Shown: in pieces, positions 55,195-64,000 of the stretch
Numbering within the stretch: position 1 is the first letter of the stretch
How the letters are laid out: each line of letters opens with the position of its first letter
DNA from: Dictyobacter kobayashii
Lineage (GTDB): Bacteria; Chloroflexota; Ktedonobacteria; Ktedonobacterales; Ktedonobacteraceae
Reading direction: 5' to 3'
Length of the DNA stretch: 64,000 nucleotides
Assembly: GCF_003967555.1 (NCBI RefSeq)
Contig: NZ_BIFS01000001.1
Location: forward strand, 620,001 to 684,000
Position numbers and translations under genes: made by a program
Notes under the pieces: model-generated
Told to the model about the DNA's origin: nothing
Databases searched by the model: none
Seen by the model: only the letters and a program-made list of their open reading frames with translations

Positions 55195-57222
55195 TTATTT
55201 TAGATAGGTTGCGAACCAGTCAAGAATGTGTTGCAGGCGGATCTGGCGCAGTTTAGGATGTCCACCGCGCGAGAGACCGTGGCTCTGCCCTTCAAAGCGC
55301 ACAAATTTGACTTCGCGCCCCATCCACTTCAAGGCGGCAAAGAGCTGTTCGGCCTGCTCAATGTTACAACGCAGATCCTGTTCGCTATGGATAATCAGCA
55401 AGGGGGTATGAATGTGCTGCACATATGAGATAGGAGACATGTGCATGTAGCGGTCCAGACTCTCCCAGGGCGTGGTGTCCAGTACATCGCTGGCCAGGTC
55501 CCAACCGATATCACTGGTGCCAAACATGGTGGCCATGTTGCTGACACAACGATCGGTGATGGCGACCTTAAAGCGATCATAATGTCCAACCAGCCAGTTG
55601 GTCATAAAGCCACCATAGCTACCCCCGGTGACTGCCAGGCGCTGCTCATCAATATAGCCTCGCTTGATAACTTCATCCATGCCCAGCATAATGTCAATGG
55701 AGTCTTTCTCACCCCAGGCATTGCGTACCGCGTCAGAAAACTCGTAGCCATAGCCCAGACTGCCACGGGGATTGCAGTAGAATACGACATACCCTTGCGC
55801 AGCCAGTAGTTGCATCTCGTGGAAGAAGCCATAACCATAGCCCGTGTTGGGGCCACCATGAATCTCGATCACCAATGGATATTTATTGGCGGGATCAAAG
55901 TTCTGTGGCTTGAGAATCCAGCCCTCGATCTCCCAATCATCGGCACCAGCATACGTGATGCGCTCTGCCTGTGAGAGGTATAGCTCGTCGAGCAAGGCAT
56001 CATTGGCATGTGAGACACGCTGAAGTTCTGCCTGGGGAGCCAGCGAACGCACAAAGATTTCTTGTGGCTGGGTTGTTCCGCCAACCAGCAAGGCTAGCTT
56101 TTGCGCGGCATGGTCAATGCTGATATCGCGTACATGAACCTCACCGGGAGTCAGCACCTGTGGCTCAGCATTCTCCCCCTGACTGGACAGGGCAAAGACC
56201 TGTGAGGCACCATGATACGTAGCAATAGCGTAGAGGATCTGTCCATCAGCCGACCAGAGCGGAGCCGGAGCCAGATGCTCGTCGCCAACATCCGAGTTGG
56301 TCCAATCAGCGAAAGCGCCGATAAAATCGGTTGAGAGACAGGTAGGTGTACTGGTCTGCGCATCACTAGCAATGCGATACAGGCGCAACTGCCCCGCTGC
56401 ATGGACCTTAGGAGCGCCCAGAAAAGCCAGGGCCTTTCCATCAGGAGACCAGGAAAGGGAAGCACAACCCAGCTTGCTATTGGTCAAACAACGTAGCTCA
56501 GAATTCTGCAGGCCCAGCACATAAACATCATCGCCTGGAAACTGCCAGCGATCCTCGCTATGATTGGAGGTAAATGCGATCTGTGTACCATCCGGCGACC
56601 AGACAGCTTCACCATCATCCCAATCACCATCGGTCAACTGCTGTGGCTCACCACCTGTACGATCTACCAGAAATAAATGAGAGCGCCGCTCATTGATAAA
56701 GCCCACCCCATCCAGGCGATACCAGAGACGATCAATCACGCGTACCTTGGGCAACGCTTTCCCTTCAGCGGTCTCTTCGTCGGCAGGCCCAACTGGAGCA
56801 TTAAAGGCCAGGCGCTGGCTGTCAGGTGACCAGACAGGGGCAGCGGCACCATGCTGCATAAAGGTTACCTGCTGGGCTTCGCCACCATCTGTCGGCAACA
56901 CCCAGATCTGCGGTTTATCCTTGCCCTGCTTCTTCTGGGCAGCTGGATCCTTACCATAGCCTTCGCCTACCCGTTCAGAGACAAAAGCCAGCCAGCGGCC
57001 ATCCGGTGACCAGTTGGGGCTATGAGCATTGGCCGGACCGCTAGTAAAACGCCGCGTCTGCCCATCCTGTAGTGAAGCGATCCAGATCGCCGAGTGATAC
57101 TCATGCTTTTGCTCATCAATCGTCGTCTCCACATAGGCAACCCGCTGCCCATCTGGCGAGATACGTGGCCGACTCAAAAATTTCAGCTGATAAAGATCAT
57201 CAATTGTAATGGCTCGTCCCAT
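55195..57222 (-). CDS. S9-family serine peptidase (acylaminoacyl/prolyl oligopeptidase-like)
   Basis: A 675-residue cytosolic peptidase. The N-terminal half is a beta-propeller of PD40-type repeats (SPDGQRVAYV, SPDGRWLAFVSE, SPDSQRLAF). The C-terminal alpha/beta-hydrolase holds the catalytic Ser in GGSYGGFMTNWL, Asp in HSEQDLR and His in GQSHGLSRGG. The start at 57222 has GAGGA upstream; an extended frame to 57258 is less likely. It degrades peptides released in the cytosol. Confidence 0.93.
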   Translation of the reverse strand: MGRAITIDDLYQLKFLSRPRISPDGQRVAYVETTIDEQKHEYHSAIWIASLQDGQTRRFTSGPANAHSPNWSPDGRWLAFVSERVGEGYGKDPAAQKKQGKDKPQIWVLPTDGGEAQQVTFMQHGAAAPVWSPDSQRLAFNAPVGPADEETAEGKALPKVRVIDRLWYRLDGVGFINERRSHLFLVDRTGGEPQQLTDGDWDDGEAVWSPDGTQIAFTSNHSEDRWQFPGDDVYVLGLQNSELRCLTNSKLGCASLSWSPDGKALAFLGAPKVHAAGQLRLYRIASDAQTSTPTCLSTDFIGAFADWTNSDVGDEHLAPAPLWSADGQILYAIATYHGASQVFALSSQGENAEPQVLTPGEVHVRDISIDHAAQKLALLVGGTTQPQEIFVRSLAPQAELQRVSHANDALLDELYLSQAERITYAGADDWEIEGWILKPQNFDPANKYPLVIEIHGGPNTGYGYGFFHEMQLLAAQGYVVFYCNPRGSLGYGYEFSDAVRNAWGEKDSIDIMLGMDEVIKRGYIDEQRLAVTGGSYGGFMTNWLVGHYDRFKVAITDRCVSNMATMFGTSDIGWDLASDVLDTTPWESLDRYMHMSPISYVQHIHTPLLIIHSEQDLRCNIEQAEQLFAALKWMGREVKFVRFEGQSHGLSRGGHPKLRQIRLQHILDWFATYLK

Positions 57223-57317
57223 AGCATCAATCCTCTTCATTAAAAAATCGAAACCCATGGTATATATACGCTCTCATTCAGCATATTACCACGGGTTTTT
57301 AGAGAATTTCAGAATAT

Positions 57318-58151
57318 TTAACGCCGACGGCGACTCCGACGATCGCGCTCCAGTGCAATATCAAGCGTCTCATGAAGGCGTTCAAAATCGTCTACATCGA
57401 GTTGGAGCTCAATTGCAGGCAAATCCTCGGGGCGTGCACGCCCATCTTCAAAAAGCTGCAAAACCATTACCAACTCAACTTCATCCAGACTTAGTAACCC
57501 ATCATCTCTTGGTAGATCCAGTGGATTCTCAATCTCTTCGTCTTCATCAGATTCTTCCTCGGTACTGGCTGCACGCGGAATAAACTCAATATTAGTACGG
57601 GCACATTTTAAACGACCAGTGATTTTCAGCGCATCTGTCGACATTTCCTCAGCCAGCTCACGCACAACTTCCATCATCTGAACAAAAGCATCTTGCAACT
57701 GCTCCAGAGCATCCTCATCATTATCTGCATCCATCTCCGGAGCCAACTCATTATGGCTCTGATTGCTCGGAGTAGCATCTGGTAAGCGCTGACGTGCCAG
57801 TTCATTCAACTGCTTTAAAGCCTGGGCAAACGCTGGCGAAAACGAATTCCCATCCCGTTCAGCTGACTTTGTCGCTTCCTCATGCTCACCTTCATCATGA
57901 TTCTGCACTGGTTGTTCCTCATCCTCATCCTCATCATCGTCATCCCCTGCATCTAAACCGAGCGCCGCCTCGATCATCAGAATCTGCTGGTGAAGCTGCT
58001 CCGCTACTTCTCTTGGGAAGTAAGAAATAACACGTGCTTGACGTGAGGCGGCCAGTAATTGAAACTGGGGCCAGTCCCGGTACCGTTCTCGGCCACGCAG
58101 ATAGCGGACTTCGACCACACCTAGCGTGTCCAGCCGCAGCGAAATTTCCAT
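57318..58151 (-). CDS. Acidic hypothetical protein
   Basis: A 277-residue protein. An N-terminal folded part (about 1-65, LGVVEVRYLRGRERYRDWPQF) is followed by a run of Asp/Glu (about 68-80), a helical middle and a second acidic stretch (EEESDEDEEIENP near 200). The C-terminus is an Arg-rich tail (RDRRSRRRR). No family is recognised. Highly acidic linkers suggest a flexible adaptor or a chaperone-like partner. Confidence 0.65.
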   Translation of the reverse strand: MEISLRLDTLGVVEVRYLRGRERYRDWPQFQLLAASRQARVISYFPREVAEQLHQQILMIEAALGLDAGDDDDEDEDEEQPVQNHDEGEHEEATKSAERDGNSFSPAFAQALKQLNELARQRLPDATPSNQSHNELAPEMDADNDEDALEQLQDAFVQMMEVVRELAEEMSTDALKITGRLKCARTNIEFIPRAASTEEESDEDEEIENPLDLPRDDGLLSLDEVELVMVLQLFEDGRARPEDLPAIELQLDVDDFERLHETLDIALERDRRSRRRR

Positions 58152-58601
58152 GACTCCCTCCTCATAAACCGAACGAACCGGCTATTGAATCCATTTGAAA
58201 TGCTACCAGCCCATAATCTCTTTCCCCATACCAGTCCACCGGTATGAATCAAGAGGCAAAAGCTTGTTTCAGACAAAAAACAGAGACCATTTATAATATA
58301 TTATCACCCGAACTCGTAAAATACACTCCACACTCACAGCCCTATTCCTGTGAGTGCAAGAAAGTCCCCTTCTAGCATACTTGCCCCTATCATAATCAGG
58401 GGCAAGGTAAGAATACACAAGGTGATAGATAGGCAGATGCAATTTGGATATAGCCCGCTTCAGAATATACGCCATAATCATATCACAATGAGGGAGAATT
58501 GAGATAATTCTGATGACCAGTTTCCTGATAAGTAAGAGAAGCGGCCCGCCACCGGAGGATCTGACTGCTCCTGCGGCGAGCCGCTTCTCAAGCTTTCTCT
58601 A
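58152..58601. other. Intergenic region with a terminator-like hairpin
   Basis: About 450 bases. A hairpin with arms GAGAAGCGGC/GCCGCTTCTC (58536-58545 and 58580-58589) lies just past the stop of the large membrane protein gene (minus strand) and may be its terminator. The rest should hold the promoter of the acidic protein gene; no ORF is supported. Confidence 0.45.
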
Positions 58602-61600
58602 TCATCCGGCGTTAGCCCAGAAGGCGGCCAGGCGAGGGCGCACAAGGAGCAAGGTAGTAGCCAGGATCACCAGCAGTATACCCAGTAAGAAGAGCGCCAG
58701 GAAGGTTGGAATCCCCAATGATGGGAGGAAAAGCACATGGATAGCAGTGATAATCACGAGTGCCGCTGAACTGAGTACAAAGAAACGGATACGCGTGATG
58801 AAGCCCAATAATAGCAAGATGATAGACTCTCCAGCAAGCAGGAGAGAAGGTCCTACATTAGCACGCTGGAAACTAAGCCAGAGCGTAGGGCCGAACAGCA
58901 GGGTAGCACCTACAATTGAACAGATCTGTCCAAGTAGCTGATGCTCCTCAATCTGTACCTCACGATTCATAAACGGTGCGATGACGATGAGGTAGACTGC
59001 CGGGGTCGTACAAAGAATTGTTAGCTCTGTCTGCCCTAAGGTGTGCAATTCCCAGCTGACAGCCAGGGCACAGAGAAAGCCTCCCGCATAACGAGCCAGG
59101 TGCCGCTGTGTCGACTCAGCTTGTAGCTGACCCCACCAGAAGACCAATCCAGCGAATATAAGCAGAGTGGCCGCTCCAATGTGAGAGGCCTGACCATCGT
59201 TAACCATGATCACAAATGCACTGGCGACCACCAACAACTGTCCAAACAGTGCGACAGTTCTGGTGAGGCGATCGGCCGCGATTATCTGGGTACGCGGCGC
59301 GAGCCATCTCCAGATAAACTGGGCGGCAAACACCAGGCAGAAGAAGATGCTCAGAATGCCCAGCTGGTTCCATTGAGTGGTTGCAAAATGTAAAACAGTC
59401 CACGCTGCCAGTAGCGTGACCATGATAATAAGTTCTGGCAAGCGCTCTACCAGCATGATAAGCGCCGCCAGAGCGACAAACATACCCACCGTCAATAACA
59501 GCAAGGGTAATGGGAGAGCGACCCGTTGGCTTTCAGCCCAGAAGCAGCTAATAACCGTTCCTCCCAATGCAATGATGTACCAGATCCAACCCCAGTGCTG
59601 TATCGAATGGCCAGAGAGAAGCTTCAACAGACGCAAGACAACTATGCCAAGTACACAACACAGCAAGACGCTACTGGCCAGGCTGAAGAGTACCAGCTGG
59701 ATCTGCATCTGACAGTTGAGCTGGCCAATAGCTGGGAGAATGATGGTCGATCCACAGGTAACGATCGTGGGCAGCAGTAGCATGCCCCAGAAGGCAAAGA
59801 GAGCCACCAGCCAGAGTCCGACTGACCTGCGTTCAATCAAAGAGATGCCATAGGCAGTCAACGCAAAGACAAACAGGAGTACTGGCACCGCAGCATAAAA
59901 AGGAGCATTGACGCCGTTCAGCCAACCTTGCACACCTGTCAGTGTCGCCCCAAAGGTGGCAGTAGTATAGAGAGGTAAAACAGAGCGCATTCGTAGGCGG
60001 CGCTGCCAGGCGGTCCCCTCTTCAAGGCCAAAGCGCACACAGCGAATGCCAACGCCAATGCCCGCAAAGAGCAGAGTCAGGAGAGGCGGACGATAGAGGT
60101 CTCCAACCGATCCAGCCGCATAGACAGCCCAGCAGGACAGGACGGTAAACGTCCAGAACAGGATCAATTGTGATATTTCATTGCGCTCAGCGATCCCGGC
60201 CAGGTACACCAACAAGGCAAAACAGAGCAATGACCAGGAGGCCGCCTGGCTCCAACCCTGGGCTCCTCCCTGGATACCCATTACAAACGCCGCACTGATC
60301 GCCACGATATACCAGGGGAAGGCCCACTTTAAATCGAATAGCCGACTGATCAACACGGCAAGTAGCAAGGCTCCAATAGCTACCCCCAATAACCACCAGA
60401 ATTGGTTCGTCGGCATCAGCACATTTAATAGTGCAAATCCTGTTGCCACACCCAGCGGCCAGACTTCACGTACAATCACAGCCGCGGCATACCAGGATAG
60501 CGCCAGCAAAGCCATCTCGATAGTAAACAATCCAGGCAGCGAGAACCAGGTCTCCAACGTGCCCTGAGGCGCATTATAGTTGAAGAGCGCAAAAGCCACG
60601 CTATACAACAGACCCATCACATACAGCGGCCAGGTATGATTGGCCTGTCCATGCGCGAGCACAGACTGTTGAGGCAGCTTCTCCCAACGCGTAAGGCTGG
60701 CCGCCAGCAAGGGAATCGCCAGCCCCAGTAGCAGAAACGGCAAGGGTTGCTGTCTCAGTGCAAACAGAGAGATGACGGCAAAAGCTACTGGCAACCAGAG
60801 CCAACTATCTAGCTTCAAGTAAAAGAGTAACGCATAGGAAGAGACAACATACAAGAGCAAAAGGAGGATTAGCTGCTGGGCCGGGAGCCCAAAACTCAAT
60901 ACCATAGACTCACAGGCAATCCAGAGGGCCAGGATTGCCAGGGGATATGACCAGGCTTCACTGGTCTGACGCCGGACAAATGCGGCGGCTACAGCACAAC
61001 CGATAGCAAAAGCAGACAAACCCCATCCTAAAGAGCCCTGGGTCCATAAAAGGATATTGATAAGCACCAGGTGGAATACCAGGCCAGCCAGCAATAATAA
61101 CCAGCACCAACGAGCCACGGCGTGCCCGGGCACCCGCCGCCAGCCAACATGATTAAGTACTACACCAAAGAGGACGGCGCACCCAATCGCCAGCAGCAAT
61201 AATTTTAGCGGCAACCAGCTATCAACGATAAAGGAACTAATAAAACTTACATGTGGTATATATGCTTGTTTGAGTGCTTCGATTATCAAGTTGGGATCAC
61301 TAATAAACGCAGTCAATACCACCAATGCAACAATCAGGATATCCAGTTGTATAGACACAAACTTGATAGGCCATGAGCGTTGAGCGATGTTGCGGGCCCC
61401 AGCCCAGTAGAGGATAGCGACCAGTGTCATCACCAGCATATAGACAGGCGTTGCTGCCTGAAAAGTATAAAGGAGACAGAATACAAAGGCCAGAAACAGA
61501 TATGGGACCAGACGACTCAAGCTATAGCGCAGAGAGCGCCAGATGAAAAGACAGACCCAGGCCAATAAGAACAGGACAAAAATCGTCAGGGACAGGCGCA

Positions 61601-62672
61601 TCTCAATGTCAGTAGTATTATGCCAATGCTGGGTGACCAGGAGCTCAATAAGATAGAGCAGCCCACCCAGGCAGAGTGGTCCAATAATAGCCGTATACAT
61701 CAATGCCAGTCCAGGCTGGCGCAGTATCTCCAAACGCTCATTACCCACTTTCGGGCCAGTCGGGCGTGTGACGAAGTAGAGCATAGGGAATGCCAGCAGC
61801 AGAAAGGCGGAGGGCCACCACCAGAGACTCAATGATAAGGCAGAGGCAATGGCAAGGTCCGTAACGGCCAGCGCCACCGCTCCCAGGTAGCCGAATGGCT
61901 TAAAACGTTGATAGATAGCCAGCGAACTATAGGCAAGCGTGGCATAGGCAGCGGAGATCGCGATCAGTGTCGAGGGCGATAACTGCGCACGGCTGACCAG
62001 TCGATAGAACGAAAAGCCAACCAGAGGTATCTGTAAAGCAAAAATGGCGGTGTAAATGATGGAAACCGTACGCATACTGGAAAAACGAAATGTAATGGCG
62101 CCGGTAGCACCAAAGAAGATATGCACGCCTAAGAGCACCAGGAGGGCCAGGAGCGCATCAGAAGTGGAAGCAATAAAGCTCAAGGAGCCGACCAGAATAA
62201 GAAATGCGCCCAGTGAGGCAACGATATTAATCGATTGGTCAGCGAAGAACGCATGAAAGGAAAAGGTCTGTTGTGGTACAGCGGAAACCACCGGCGTTAA
62301 TGGCTGGTTAGTCGGGACAGCCGGGCTCGATGGCACCGGCACTGCAGGTCGTTTCGGCTCCAGCGGACGTACGGATGCGGCAACAAACTGGGGCAGCACG
62401 GCAGTTGGACGGCTCACGTTCTGTGCTTGAGCATTAGCCTGAGCCTCCACACCAACCAGATAGTCCAGACGGCGCTGGTAGCGGCTCAACAGATCAGTAA
62501 CGGTGATTGCCGCCCCACCATGGGTGGCTACCCGTGCCAGATTCCGGATCGTCCCACGCAGATACTGCTTCTCTTTAGAGAGTTCGACTGGATAGCCACA
62601 GCGTGGACATTCGTCTTCACTCCCAGGAATGGGCAACCCACAGCAATCGCAACGGGAAGCGTGCAGTTGCAT
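58602..62672 (-). CDS. Very large polytopic membrane protein with N-terminal zinc ribbon
   Basis: A 1356-residue protein. Residues 8-27 form a zinc-ribbon-like pair of Cys knuckles (CDCC ... CPRC), then a short helical region with a tyrosine-basic motif. From about residue 150 to the end there are more than thirty predicted membrane helices with short loops, many rich in Trp and Leu. The arrangement resembles uncharacterised DUF2157/DUF2339-like multispanning proteins of Chloroflexota and actinobacteria. No transporter or enzyme motif was seen. It has no partner gene nearby. Confidence 0.75.
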   Translation of the reverse strand: MQLHASRCDCCGLPIPGSEDECPRCGYPVELSKEKQYLRGTIRNLARVATHGGAAITVTDLLSRYQRRLDYLVGVEAQANAQAQNVSRPTAVLPQFVAASVRPLEPKRPAVPVPSSPAVPTNQPLTPVVSAVPQQTFSFHAFFADQSINIVASLGAFLILVGSLSFIASTSDALLALLVLLGVHIFFGATGAITFRFSSMRTVSIIYTAIFALQIPLVGFSFYRLVSRAQLSPSTLIAISAAYATLAYSSLAIYQRFKPFGYLGAVALAVTDLAIASALSLSLWWWPSAFLLLAFPMLYFVTRPTGPKVGNERLEILRQPGLALMYTAIIGPLCLGGLLYLIELLVTQHWHNTTDIEMRLSLTIFVLFLLAWVCLFIWRSLRYSLSRLVPYLFLAFVFCLLYTFQAATPVYMLVMTLVAILYWAGARNIAQRSWPIKFVSIQLDILIVALVVLTAFISDPNLIIEALKQAYIPHVSFISSFIVDSWLPLKLLLLAIGCAVLFGVVLNHVGWRRVPGHAVARWCWLLLLAGLVFHLVLINILLWTQGSLGWGLSAFAIGCAVAAAFVRRQTSEAWSYPLAILALWIACESMVLSFGLPAQQLILLLLLYVVSSYALLFYLKLDSWLWLPVAFAVISLFALRQQPLPFLLLGLAIPLLAASLTRWEKLPQQSVLAHGQANHTWPLYVMGLLYSVAFALFNYNAPQGTLETWFSLPGLFTIEMALLALSWYAAAVIVREVWPLGVATGFALLNVLMPTNQFWWLLGVAIGALLLAVLISRLFDLKWAFPWYIVAISAAFVMGIQGGAQGWSQAASWSLLCFALLVYLAGIAERNEISQLILFWTFTVLSCWAVYAAGSVGDLYRPPLLTLLFAGIGVGIRCVRFGLEEGTAWQRRLRMRSVLPLYTTATFGATLTGVQGWLNGVNAPFYAAVPVLLFVFALTAYGISLIERRSVGLWLVALFAFWGMLLLPTIVTCGSTIILPAIGQLNCQMQIQLVLFSLASSVLLCCVLGIVVLRLLKLLSGHSIQHWGWIWYIIALGGTVISCFWAESQRVALPLPLLLLTVGMFVALAALIMLVERLPELIIMVTLLAAWTVLHFATTQWNQLGILSIFFCLVFAAQFIWRWLAPRTQIIAADRLTRTVALFGQLLVVASAFVIMVNDGQASHIGAATLLIFAGLVFWWGQLQAESTQRHLARYAGGFLCALAVSWELHTLGQTELTILCTTPAVYLIVIAPFMNREVQIEEHQLLGQICSIVGATLLFGPTLWLSFQRANVGPSLLLAGESIILLLLGFITRIRFFVLSSAALVIITAIHVLFLPSLGIPTFLALFLLGILLVILATTLLLVRPRLAAFWANAG

Positions 62673-62904
62673 AATATGACTCCTTTATATGTCACAACAT
62701 GTTTTTTCTAGAGGTTTTGATATAAACAAAAAAGATACAGACAAAGATGATAGTTCCAGTGTACTGTGCTCAGAGGATACTCAGCAGTGTCATATGTCCT
62801 ATTTCATCCTTGACAAAACGCAATAAATAGGTTAAGCTTTTTTTGCTTAGAAAAGAAAGAAAGATTTCAACTTCGAGTAGTCCCCTATTAGAAGGAGTTT
62901 GACT
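62673..62904 (+). promoter_or_regulatory. Promoter region of the ABC exporter leader
   Basis: TTGACA at 62810-62815 and a weaker TAAGCT at 62833-62838 are 17 bases apart. The transcript would start near 62845, giving a leader of about 350 bases before the exporter ATG. The rest of the region shows no ORF. Confidence 0.5.
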
Positions 62905-62997
62905 GTGGTGAATTTACAATGGCTGCGCCTCCATTATCCCGCTGGACAGCTTTTGATCGCCCACAGTCGTACTATGCTCATTTTTGCGGGAATTTGA
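62905..62997 (+). CDS. Leader peptide (30 residues) of the ABC exporter attenuator
   Basis: A 30-codon ORF starting at GTG (62905, or the next GTG at 62908), 8 bases after AGAAGGAG. The product begins MVNLQWLRLHYPAGQLL and is hydrophobic and basic, without a run of one amino acid that would mark amino acid sensing. Its codons 19-23 lie exactly over the left arm of the antiterminator (62961-62971). Ribosome movement here would decide which RNA fold forms. It is too short for normal gene finding and so easily missed. Confidence 0.75.
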   Translation: MVNLQWLRLHYPAGQLLIAHSRTMLIFAGI

Positions 62998-63080
62998 AGT
63001 ACTAACCACATTATGCCCTTAAAAGCATTCTATTGATCTATACGACTGTGGACGCCCCGGAAGAGGTCCACGGTTTTTTT
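62961..63080 (+). promoter_or_regulatory. Ribosome-mediated attenuator (antiterminator versus terminator)
   Basis: Arm 1 (CCACAGTCGTA, 62961-62971) pairs perfectly with arm 2 (TACGACTGTGG, 63041-63051). Arm 2 overlaps the terminator stem CTGTGGAC/GTCCACGG (63046-63053 and 63066-63073, one G-T pair), which is followed by seven T (63074-63080). The two folds exclude each other. A ribosome translating through arm 1 frees arm 2 for the terminator; one stalled early in the leader leaves arm 1 free and allows readthrough. Confidence 0.8.
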
Positions 63081-63193
63081 CTGCCTGTTTTTTAGCCCCA
63101 CACACATCTAATTGCCGTGGCATATCCGGCTTACTGTTTTTGCCTGGTCTCTGGTCGCCCATTGTCGCCTATTCAGGAAAGGAGTCCTTCCTT

Positions 63194-64000
63194 ATGCGAG
63201 TCCCGCTTAAAGATTATCGGGAGCTCTTATGGCGCTACCTTGCACCTCAACATATACGCGTGTTCTTACTCGGGCTATTGCTTTGCGCAGATATAATATT
63301 GCAATTGATCAATCCACAATTTCTGCGCACATTTATCGATACCATTACAGCCAGCGGCCCACAACCTTTTCTATTGGGGTTAGCGATCCTCTTTATGGTG
63401 GTGGCATTGATCCAGCAGTTGATCACCATTGCCGCGACCTATATAAGCGAGCGCCTCGGCTGGAGCGCCACCAATGCATTGCGCGCCGATCTCGCCTTGC
63501 ATCTGGTACGTATGGATATGTCGTTTCATAAAACGCACACGCCTGGAGAACTGATCGAACGTGTTGATGGTGACGTTACCAACATGGCCAACTTTTTTTC
63601 TCAATTCGTCATCAAGATTCTGGGTGGCCTCTTGCTTTTAGCAGGTATCCTGGCCGTGCTCTGGTATACCGAATGGCATGTCGGCCTGGCCTTGAGCATC
63701 TTTGCAGTGGTCGCACTGGTCGCCATTAATAGTGCGCGCGGCATCGCCATCAAGCCCTGGAAAGCCTTTCGCCAGGTGAGTGCGGAACTTTTTGGCTTTC
63801 TGGAAGAGCGCCTGCGCGGCACGGAAGATATTCGTTCTAATGGAGCCCAGCCCTATATCATGCGTCGCCTGTATATGCTCACGCGCGAGCGGCTCCGCTC
63901 CGGCACGCGGGCACGTCTTCTTTCATCTATCCCCTGGAGTCTGCCGATTCTTTTCTTTGCCGTGGCCTATATCATTGCCTTCACCTTGATCGCGTGGCTC
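63194..64000 (+). CDS. ABC exporter (transmembrane domain), truncated by the window edge
   Basis: The first 269 residues are visible. The ATG at 63194 follows AAAGGAG. Helices near residues 20-45, 55-85, 135-160 and later, with NPQFLRTFIDTITASG, RMDMSFHKTHTPGELIERVDGDV and an EERLRGTEDIRSNGA segment, identify the type I exporter transmembrane domain. The ATPase domain should lie beyond 64000. The gene is preceded by a leader-peptide attenuator, which suggests an antibiotic-responsive multidrug exporter. Confidence 0.88.
   Translation, partial: MRVPLKDYRELLWRYLAPQHIRVFLLGLLLCADIILQLINPQFLRTFIDTITASGPQPFLLGLAILFMVVALIQQLITIAATYISERLGWSATNALRADLALHLVRMDMSFHKTHTPGELIERVDGDVTNMANFFSQFVIKILGGLLLLAGILAVLWYTEWHVGLALSIFAVVALVAINSARGIAIKPWKAFRQVSAELFGFLEERLRGTEDIRSNGAQPYIMRRLYMLTRERLRSGTRARLLSSIPWSLPILFFAVAYIIAFTLIAWL

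Noticed and set aside
63229..63531. Plus-strand 100-codon ORF within the ABC exporter start
   Set aside because: It is an out-of-frame shadow; the exporter frame from 63194 is open to the window edge and has the ribosome site and family motifs.

Overview
The window looks like a stretch of a Ktedonobacteria-like (Chloroflexota) chromosome. This is inferred from gene content: soil-type catabolism, a tryptophan T-box, many TetR/PadR/GntR regulators, large membrane proteins and moderate GC. No rRNA, tRNA, CRISPR array or intact transposase was recognised. Most genes are housekeeping or metabolic, with well-placed ribosome sites and strong hairpin terminators.

Layout. 1-4.4 kb: a TetR regulator divergent from a short-chain dehydrogenase across a perfect inverted repeat, then a PPOX/F420-type oxidoreductase and a periplasmic-binding-type protein. 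4.4-7.2 kb (minus): a three-gene flavin electron-transfer operon (FMN-binding protein, ApbE flavin transferase, RnfD/NqrB-like membrane domain fused to a ferredoxin-reductase domain). 7.8-14.5 kb (minus): a 4-hydroxybenzoate/protocatechuate cluster read as small ORFs, pcaC, pcaH, pcaG, pcaI, pcaJ, pcaB, pobA. 14.9-25.7 kb: an unknown helical protein, a GT39-type glycosyltransferase, a response regulator, a PAS histidine kinase, purU, a PadR regulator with its operators, and small membrane proteins. 25.7-31.2 kb: a TetR/metallo-beta-lactamase-fold operon, an O-antigen-ligase-like protein, a DtxR-type regulator and a LysM lytic transglycosylase. 31.2-41.9 kb: promoter, T-box, trpS, trpE, trpG, trpD, trpC-trpF fusion, trpB, trpA, aroH and a DAHP synthase, effectively one aromatic amino acid superoperon. 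41.9-64 kb: a QueD-like enzyme, an SCP2 protein, regulators, an aldo-keto reductase, a GH15 enzyme, a decayed integrase, typA, a small secreted peptide, mtaB, a Vgb-like lipoprotein, an S9 peptidase, a 1356-residue membrane protein, and at the edge an ABC exporter preceded by a leader peptide and attenuator.

Four things stand out. (1) Upstream of the ABC exporter (62.8-63.2 kb) a 30-codon leader ORF overlaps one arm of an antiterminator that competes with an intrinsic terminator. This is the layout of ribosome-mediated, antibiotic-inducible attenuation. (2) At least four copies of a composite intergenic element combine a very long perfect palindrome with a GC-rich mini-hairpin (21.5, 23.7, 45.9 and 46.2 kb). 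The GC hairpins and the palindrome architecture are shared while most of the palindrome sequence differs. (3) Seven otherwise intact genes are each broken by one missing base, several in homopolymers, which points to assembly error rather than decay. (4) A string of very small minus-strand ORFs leads into the pca operon.

Coordinates for broken genes cover the full reconstructed gene. Start codons were moved inward where an internal start has the better ribosome site.
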